From: JBEKYD01 sp049509915
GTDB taxonomy: Bacteria; Acidobacteriota; Terriglobia; Bryobacterales; Bryobacteraceae
NCBI GenBank assembly: GCA_049509915.1
Contig: JBEKZL010000208.1
Span: forward strand, 1 to 16,354
Direction of reading: 5' to 3'
Length of the DNA: 16,354 nt
The stretch's first letter is position 1, and the number at the start of each line of letters is the position of its first letter. A program made the position numbers and the translations under genes. The notes under the pieces were generated by a model that saw only the letters and a list, made by a program, of their open reading frames with translations, ran no database searches and was not told the DNA's origin. Positions 12,514 to 16,354 of this stretch are shown piece by piece.

Positions 12514-14445
12514 ATGGCGCAACCCAACGTCTACGCACCGTCTGCCGCGTTTGCCAGCCGGGCCCACGTCGGCAGCCTGGAAGCTTACCGGGAACTGTAC
12601 CTGAGGGCGGCCGAGAAGCCGGAAGAATTCTGGGGCGAACTGGCGGAGCGGGAACTCGAGTGGTTCGAGAAATGGAGCCATGTTTTCGAGTGGAACCCGC
12701 CTTTTGCGAAATGGTTCGCGGGCGGCAAGATCAACGCCTCCTACAATTGCGTGGATCGGCACCTGGCAACGCACCGCAAGAACAAAGTCGCGATTTTGTG
12801 GGAAGGCGAGCCGGGAGATCAGCGCCAGATCTCCTACCAGGAATTGCACCGGCTGGTGTGCCGTTTCGCCAATGTGCTGAAGGGGCGCGGACTCAGGACC
12901 GGCGACCGCGCCATCGTCTATATGGGGATGGTGCCGGAGCTGCCGGTGGCGTTGCTGGCTTGCGCGCGGCTGGGCATCGTCCACAGCGTGGTGTTCGGCG
13001 GGTTTTCGGCCGAGGCGCTGAAGACCCGGATTCAGGACCTGGAAGCGGCGGTGGTGATCACCTGCGACGGAGCGTGGCGGCGCGGCAAGGAAGTGCCGCT
13101 GAAGAAAGCCGTGGATGAAGCGCTGACGGAGTGTCCCACGGTGAAGGATGCGATCGTGCTGCGGCGCACCGGTGGCGCGGTGGAAATGCAGCCAGGGCGC
13201 GATCACTGGTGGCACGAGCTGGACGAGGGAGCGAGCGAAGTGTGCCCGGCGGAGCCGCTCGATAGCGAACACCCCCTCTACGTGCTTTACACCTCGGGGA
13301 CGACCGGGAAGCCGAAAGGCATCGTACACACCACGGCGGGCTATCTGCTGGAAACTTGCGTGACCATGAAGTGGGTATTCGACCTGCGCGATGAGGATAC
13401 GTTTTGGTGTACGGCGGATATCGGGTGGGTGACGGGGCACAGCTACATTGTGTACGGGCCGCTGGCGGCGGGGGCGACGACCATGATGTATGAAGGCGCG
13501 CCCGATTTTCCGCAGCCGGACCGGTTCTGGCGGTTGATTGAAAAGTACCGGGTCAACATCTTTTACACTTCGCCCACGGCGATTCGCGCCTTTATCAAGC
13601 AGGGCGACCAATGGCCCAACGGGCGCGATCTATCGAGCCTGCGGCTGCTGGGCTCGGTGGGAGAACCGATCAACCCGGCGGCGTGGGAGTGGTATTACAA
13701 GGTGATCGGCAAGGAGCGCTGCCCGATCGTGGACACCTGGTGGCAGACGGAAACGGGCAGCATCATGATCGCGCCCATGCCGGGAGCGGTGCCGCTGAAA
13801 CCGGGCTCGGGGACGCTGCCCATGCCGGGTATTCTGGCCGACATTGTGAACCTGCAGGGCGAGCCGGTGGGCGCGAACCAGGAAGGCTTTCTGATTATCC
13901 GCCGGCCGTGGCCCAGCATCGCGCGCACACTGTGGCGGGAGCCGGACCGCTACCGAAAACAATACTGGGAGCGCGTCGATGGAGTGTACCTGGCGGGGGA
14001 CGCGGCGCGGCGGGATGAAGACGGCTACTACTGGATTCTGGGGCGCATCGACGACGTCATGAACGTCAGCGGGCACCGGCTGAGCACGATGGAAATCGAA
14101 TCGGCGCTGGTGCGTCACCCGGCGGTGGCGGAAGCCGCGGTGGTGGGCAAGCCGCACGAGATCACCGGACAGGCGATAGCGTGTTTCGTAACCCTGAAGA
14201 AGGGGAAGTGGGACCATGGGCAGTTGGGCGAGGAACTGCGCCGGTGGGTGGCCCACGAGATCGGCGGCTTCGCCAAGCCGGAGCAGATCCGCTTCACCGA
14301 TTCGCTGCCGAAGACGCGCAGCGGCAAAATCATGCGGCGGCTGCTGCGGGAAATTGTGACCTCGAACTCGGTGACGGGCGACGTGACGACGCTGGAAGAC
14401 CTGTCGGTGGTGACGCAACTGGCGGCGCAGCACGACGAAGACTGA
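12514..14445 (+). CDS. acs: Acetyl-CoA synthetase (AMP-forming)
   Basis: A 643-residue ANL-superfamily adenylating enzyme making acetyl-CoA from acetate, ATP and CoA; the usual length is about 650. Landmarks are IVHSVVFGGFSAEAL at 155-169, the ATP-binding loop LYTSGTTGKPKGIVHTT at 258-274, TADIGWVTGHSYIVYGPL at 300-317 and DTWWQTETG at 407-415. The tryptophans there narrow the acyl pocket and favour acetate over longer acids. The hinge region is GRIDDVMNVSGHRLST at 510-525. K605 in PKTRSGKIMRRLLR is the catalytic lysine that is commonly controlled by reversible acetylation; no acetyltransferase or deacetylase gene is nearby. The start is ATG 12514, after the yjbQ stop. An upstream in-frame ATG at 12412 lies inside yjbQ and gives a non-family N-terminus. 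The ribosome-binding site is weak. Confidence 0.95.
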   Translation: MAQPNVYAPSAAFASRAHVGSLEAYRELYLRAAEKPEEFWGELAERELEWFEKWSHVFEWNPPFAKWFAGGKINASYNCVDRHLATHRKNKVAILWEGEPGDQRQISYQELHRLVCRFANVLKGRGLRTGDRAIVYMGMVPELPVALLACARLGIVHSVVFGGFSAEALKTRIQDLEAAVVITCDGAWRRGKEVPLKKAVDEALTECPTVKDAIVLRRTGGAVEMQPGRDHWWHELDEGASEVCPAEPLDSEHPLYVLYTSGTTGKPKGIVHTTAGYLLETCVTMKWVFDLRDEDTFWCTADIGWVTGHSYIVYGPLAAGATTMMYEGAPDFPQPDRFWRLIEKYRVNIFYTSPTAIRAFIKQGDQWPNGRDLSSLRLLGSVGEPINPAAWEWYYKVIGKERCPIVDTWWQTETGSIMIAPMPGAVPLKPGSGTLPMPGILADIVNLQGEPVGANQEGFLIIRRPWPSIARTLWREPDRYRKQYWERVDGVYLAGDAARRDEDGYYWILGRIDDVMNVSGHRLSTMEIESALVRHPAVAEAAVVGKPHEITGQAIACFVTLKKGKWDHGQLGEELRRWVAHEIGGFAKPEQIRFTDSLPKTRSGKIMRRLLREIVTSNSVTGDVTTLEDLSVVTQLAAQHDED

Positions 14446-14453
14446 TGGGGCGA

Positions 14454-14481
14454 GGGCGGCGGGCAGGCGGCACCGCCGCCC
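14454..14481. terminator. Strong GC hairpin between convergent acs and arsR
   Basis: GGGCGGCGG at 14454-14462 pairs perfectly with CCGCCGCCC at 14473-14481 across a 10-nt loop, 8 bp after the acs stop. It has no T-tract, so it would be an atypical terminator or an mRNA 3'-end protector serving both converging transcripts. Confidence 0.5.
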
Positions 14482-14486
14482 CACTA

Positions 14487-14501
14487 CGGAAGTTACTTCC
14501 G
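14487..14501. terminator. Small hairpin over the arsR stop codon
   Basis: CGGAAG at 14487-14492 and CTTCCG at 14496-14501 are perfect inverted repeats. The 3-base loop (14493-14495) is exactly the arsR stop codon. It follows the larger GC hairpin by 5 bp. The function is unknown; it may be part of the shared transcript end. Confidence 0.3.
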
Positions 14502-14843
14502 CCCATCCTCGACGAACTCGCGGAGCCGGCCGAGTGCGTCGTCCCACTGCCTGGAAATCATGTCGAGGTAGCGGCGGGCATCTTCCAGGCGCCGTTGATT
14601 CAATTGCCAAACGCTCTCGCGCCCGTGGCGCTCGCTGCGCACGAGGCCCGACCCCTCCATCACCCGCAGGTGCTTGGTGATGGCCTGACGAGTGAGCTTG
14701 GAGCCTTCGGTGAGTTGCGCGATCGACATCGGTCCGGCGCCGCCGAGGCGGGCGACCAGGCGGAGGCGAGTCTCGTCTCCCAGGGCGGCGAACAAGTGGG
14801 CGGAGTCTTTCGGCTTTGCCGGGACGCGCCAGCTACCGCGCAT
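14493..14843 (-). CDS. ArsR-family winged-helix transcriptional regulator
   Basis: A 116-residue DNA-binding repressor. ALGDETRLRLVARL at 20-33 opens the ArsR fold. The helix-turn-helix is in MSIAQLTEGSKLTRQAITKHLRVMEGSGLV (39-68), and the wing is RSERHGRESVWQLN at 69-82. There is no cysteine, so metal sensing through Cys ligands is excluded. This places it with the non-metal ArsR regulators found beside SRPBCC/AHSA1 genes. Its ATG lies inside the end of the SRPBCC gene (11-bp overlap), so it is translated as the second gene of the pair, whereas such regulators commonly come first. It probably binds the two GCAAC-type palindromes upstream of the operon and represses it. Confidence 0.9.
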   Translation of the reverse strand: MRGSWRVPAKPKDSAHLFAALGDETRLRLVARLGGAGPMSIAQLTEGSKLTRQAITKHLRVMEGSGLVRSERHGRESVWQLNQRRLEDARRYLDMISRQWDDALGRLREFVEDGRK

Positions 14844-15321
14844 GACCCACGTACTGCTCGATCAGTTTCACCTGGATGGCCCAGCCGGCGTCGTTGGCGG
14901 CGAAGGCCTTGGCCCGGCGGGCGAGCGGAATTTGATCGAAACCGGACTCGGTGACGGTCAGCAGAATCCCGCCTTCGGCTTCCTCGAGTTCGAAGGCCAC
15001 CAGCGTGGCCGGCTCAGCGGAGTAATCGACACCGGGCTCGATGGCGTGGGGATGCCAGCGGAAGGAGAACAGCAACTGCGGCTCGACTCGCTCGATCACG
15101 ATCTCGAACGCGGTGCCTTCGTGCGGCTTCTGAAGCTTGGCGACCTCGGCGTCGACAGTGGTCCCCACGATGGTAGCGCGCAAGCGGGCGCCCGCTGAGA
15201 AGGGACCGTCGAACCTCATGCCGAACCAGGCGCCGAACTCGGCGGAATCTGAGATGGCACGCCAGACGCGGTCCAGCGGCGCGCGCAATAGAACTTTCTT
15301 CTCGATGCGATCCGTATTCAT
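14833..15321 (-). CDS. SRPBCC / AHSA1-like domain protein
   Basis: A 162-residue single-domain protein of the START/Bet v 1-like superfamily, AHSA1 branch. IEKKVLLRAPLDRVWRAISD at 6-25 starts the helix-grip fold. FGAWFGMRFDGPFSAGARLRA at 29-49, a PQLLFSFRWHPH strand at 81-92 and LVAFELEEAEGGILLTVTESGFD at 107-129 are the usual blocks; a long C-terminal helix follows at 133-157. Such proteins bind hydrophobic ligands; the ligand is unknown. The start ATG 15321-15319 has a strong GGAGG site 5 nt upstream, embedded in a perfect palindrome (15320-15339). An upstream in-frame extension to 15417 would run through both operators and is rejected. It is the first gene of the SRPBCC-arsR operon. Confidence 0.9.
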   Translation of the reverse strand: MNTDRIEKKVLLRAPLDRVWRAISDSAEFGAWFGMRFDGPFSAGARLRATIVGTTVDAEVAKLQKPHEGTAFEIVIERVEPQLLFSFRWHPHAIEPGVDYSAEPATLVAFELEEAEGGILLTVTESGFDQIPLARRAKAFAANDAGWAIQVKLIEQYVGHAR

Positions 15322-15339
15322 GCAACCTCCAGGTTGCAT
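15320..15339. promoter_or_regulatory. ArsR operator candidate 1 (overlaps RBS and start codon)
   Basis: ATGCAACCT at 15320-15328 and AGGTTGCAT at 15331-15339 form a perfect 9-bp-arm inverted repeat with a 2-bp centre. It covers the SRPBCC ribosome-binding site, most of its start codon and the predicted transcription start (about 15331). Binding here would block transcription. Folding of the mRNA could also hide the ribosome-binding site. Confidence 0.7.
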
Positions 15340-15367
15340 ATTAGCAGCGGGCAGAGGTAAAATGCAA
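15338..15367 (-). promoter_or_regulatory. Putative promoter of the SRPBCC-arsR operon
   Basis: TAATAT at 15343-15338 is a 4 of 6 match to the -10 box. TTGCAT at 15367-15362 is a 3 of 6 match to the -35 box at 18-bp spacing. Start near 15331 gives a leader of only about 10 nt that still contains GGAGG. The boxes are weak alone, but their position between and within the two palindromes supports them. Confidence 0.4.
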
Positions 15368-15381
15368 CCATTAAGTTGTAT
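15362..15381. promoter_or_regulatory. ArsR operator candidate 2 (overlaps the -35 region)
   Basis: ATGCAAC at 15362-15368 and GTTGTAT at 15375-15381 match in 6 of 7 positions, with the same 20-bp overall geometry as the palindrome at 15320-15339. The two centres are 42 bp apart, about four helical turns, so two dimers would sit on the same face of the DNA. It covers the predicted minus-strand -35 box. Confidence 0.6.
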
Positions 15382-15439
15382 ATCGTGACTGCTGTACCAA
15401 CCCCACCTGATCCGCAACCTGGTTTACCATAACTTGAAT

Positions 15440-16354
15440 ATGAGACAAATTTGCCTGATTGCGGTGCTCCTCCCGCTGGCGCTCACGGCGGCAGACAAGA
15501 CCTACGTGTTGAGGGCGGCGAGGATGTTCGATGCCAAGAGCGGGCAGGCCGCGACGCCGGGAGTGATCGTGGTTACGGGGAACAGGATTGCGGGTGTGGG
15601 CGGCGGCGCGGCGATTCCGTCCGGCGCCGAGACCATCGACCTGGGCGATGCGACGCTATTGCCGGGATTGATGGACGCGCACACGCATCTTTCCATGCCG
15701 TTCTCGCTGGATTACCGGCAGTTGATTCTGGCGGACGTGCAGAAGCCGGTGGCGGAGCGGGCGCTGGACGCGGCCGAAAACGCCCGGGTGACGCTGATGG
15801 CGGGATTCACCACGGTGCGCGACGTGGGATCGAGCGATTTCATCGACGTGGGCTTGCGCAACGCGATTCGCGACGGCAGAGTGGCGGGTCCGCGTATGCT
15901 GGTGGCCGTACACGCGCTGGGATCGACGGGCGGGCACTGCGATCCGACGGCGGGTTTCGCGCCGACCCTGTTTGGGCGCGAGCCGGGATTCGCGGATGGG
16001 GTGGTCAATTCGCCGGACCAGGCGCGGGAAGCGGTGCGCTACAACATCAAGAACGGCGCGGACGTCATCAAGATCTGCGCCACCGGGGGTGTGCTATCGC
16101 TCACCGACGACGTGGACACGCCGCAACTGACGCAGGCGGAGCTGGATGCGCTGGTGGACGAGGCCCACGCGCTGCGGCGTAAGACTGCGGCGCACGCCCA
16201 TGGCGCCACCGGTGCCAAGCGGGCCATACGCGCCGGGATCGATTCGATCGAGCACGGCACCTTCCTGGACGACGAGGCGCTGGATATGATGAAGACCCGC
16301 GGGACCTTCTACAATCCCACCCTGATGGCGATCGAAGGCGTGAAGCAGAACCTG
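15440..16354 (+). CDS. Amidohydrolase-superfamily metal-dependent hydrolase, probably exported (3' end outside window)
   Basis: The first 305 residues of an imidazolonepropionase/Xaa-Pro-dipeptidase-like amidohydrolase; the frame is still open at the window edge. An N-terminal signal-like segment (ICLIAVLLPLALTAAD, residues 4-19) points to export to the periplasm. The small beta domain is followed by LLPGLMDAHTHLS at 73-85 with metal ligands H81/H83. AGFTTVRDVG is at 121-130. VIKICATGGV at 209-218 has K211 in the position of the carboxylated bridging lysine. AHAHG at 251-255 and IEHGTFLDD at 270-278 supply H254 and H272. The final metal-binding Asp should lie beyond the window. Substrate (an N-acyl or proline peptide, or another cyclic amide) cannot be set. 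ATG 15440 has no Shine-Dalgarno site; a TACCAT box at 15425-15430 might drive a nearly leaderless transcript. It is divergent from the SRPBCC-arsR operon, whose palindromes lie 59-120 bp upstream. Confidence 0.88.
   Translation, partial: MRQICLIAVLLPLALTAADKTYVLRAARMFDAKSGQAATPGVIVVTGNRIAGVGGGAAIPSGAETIDLGDATLLPGLMDAHTHLSMPFSLDYRQLILADVQKPVAERALDAAENARVTLMAGFTTVRDVGSSDFIDVGLRNAIRDGRVAGPRMLVAVHALGSTGGHCDPTAGFAPTLFGREPGFADGVVNSPDQAREAVRYNIKNGADVIKICATGGVLSLTDDVDTPQLTQAELDALVDEAHALRRKTAAHAHGATGAKRAIRAGIDSIEHGTFLDDEALDMMKTRGTFYNPTLMAIEGVKQNL

Noticed and set aside
12427..14610. Two long minus-strand open frames (394 and 326 codons) opposite acs
   Set aside because: Arg/His/Pro-rich shadows of a GC-rich gene with no recognisable domain; acs itself is full length with every catalytic motif.
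15451..16182. A 243-codon plus-strand frame at the right edge
   Set aside because: Gly/Arg/Ala-rich shadow in a different frame from the amidohydrolase, whose motifs (HTH, K211, HAH, EHG) are all in the frame starting at 15440.

Overview
The window is GC-rich, densely packed bacterial chromosome. The gene set suggests a soil-type, aerobic, Gram-negative-like heterotroph: full electron-transfer flavoprotein (ETF) machinery with ETF-ubiquinone oxidoreductase, acetyl-CoA synthetase, MltG/RuvX, UDP-glucuronate decarboxylase, an ArsR-SRPBCC pair and a secreted-type amidohydrolase. My impression from protein style is Acidobacteriota (Solibacter/Bryobacter-like), but no marker gene here proves it. 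I found no rRNA, tRNA, CRISPR array, IS element or phage gene.

Left edge (1-~340): the 3' end of a group II intron, with the C-terminus of its reverse transcriptase/maturase, catalytic domain V and a domain VI-like stem. The intron ends at or within a few bases of the start codon of a sixA-like phosphatase gene. That gene abuts a DUF2252 (kinase-fold-like) gene with no gap. An aminotransferase with a probable promoter of its own follows (2054-3181). Next come a minus-strand VapBC-type pair whose toxin has lost its middle, and a small zinc-ribbon membrane protein.

Centre (4137-8324): a tightly coupled minus-strand operon ruvX-mltG-unknown, joined by two ATGA overlaps; a plus-strand AI-2E/PerM-family membrane protein; and a minus-strand UDP-glucuronate decarboxylase-like gene with a TTG start.

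Right half (8507-14445): the minus-strand operon etfB-etfA-ETF-QO diverges from yjbQ-acs. The 141-bp space between them holds a perfect -35 box and a TTACCC/GGGTAA palindrome placed to repress the etf operon. Electrons from acyl-CoA-type dehydrogenases would pass through ETF to ETF-QO and quinone, while Acs activates acetate, so the two operons fit one acyl/acetate metabolism theme.

Right edge (14454-16354): an SRPBCC (AHSA1-like) gene overlapping an arsR gene, preceded by two palindromes of the same geometry 42 bp apart, and a divergent amidohydrolase gene that runs off the window.

No clearly new defence or mobile system is visible. The items most worth a second look are the twin ArsR operators, the etf/acs operator, the intron-sixA junction, the phosphatase/DUF2252 pair and the internally deleted VapC.
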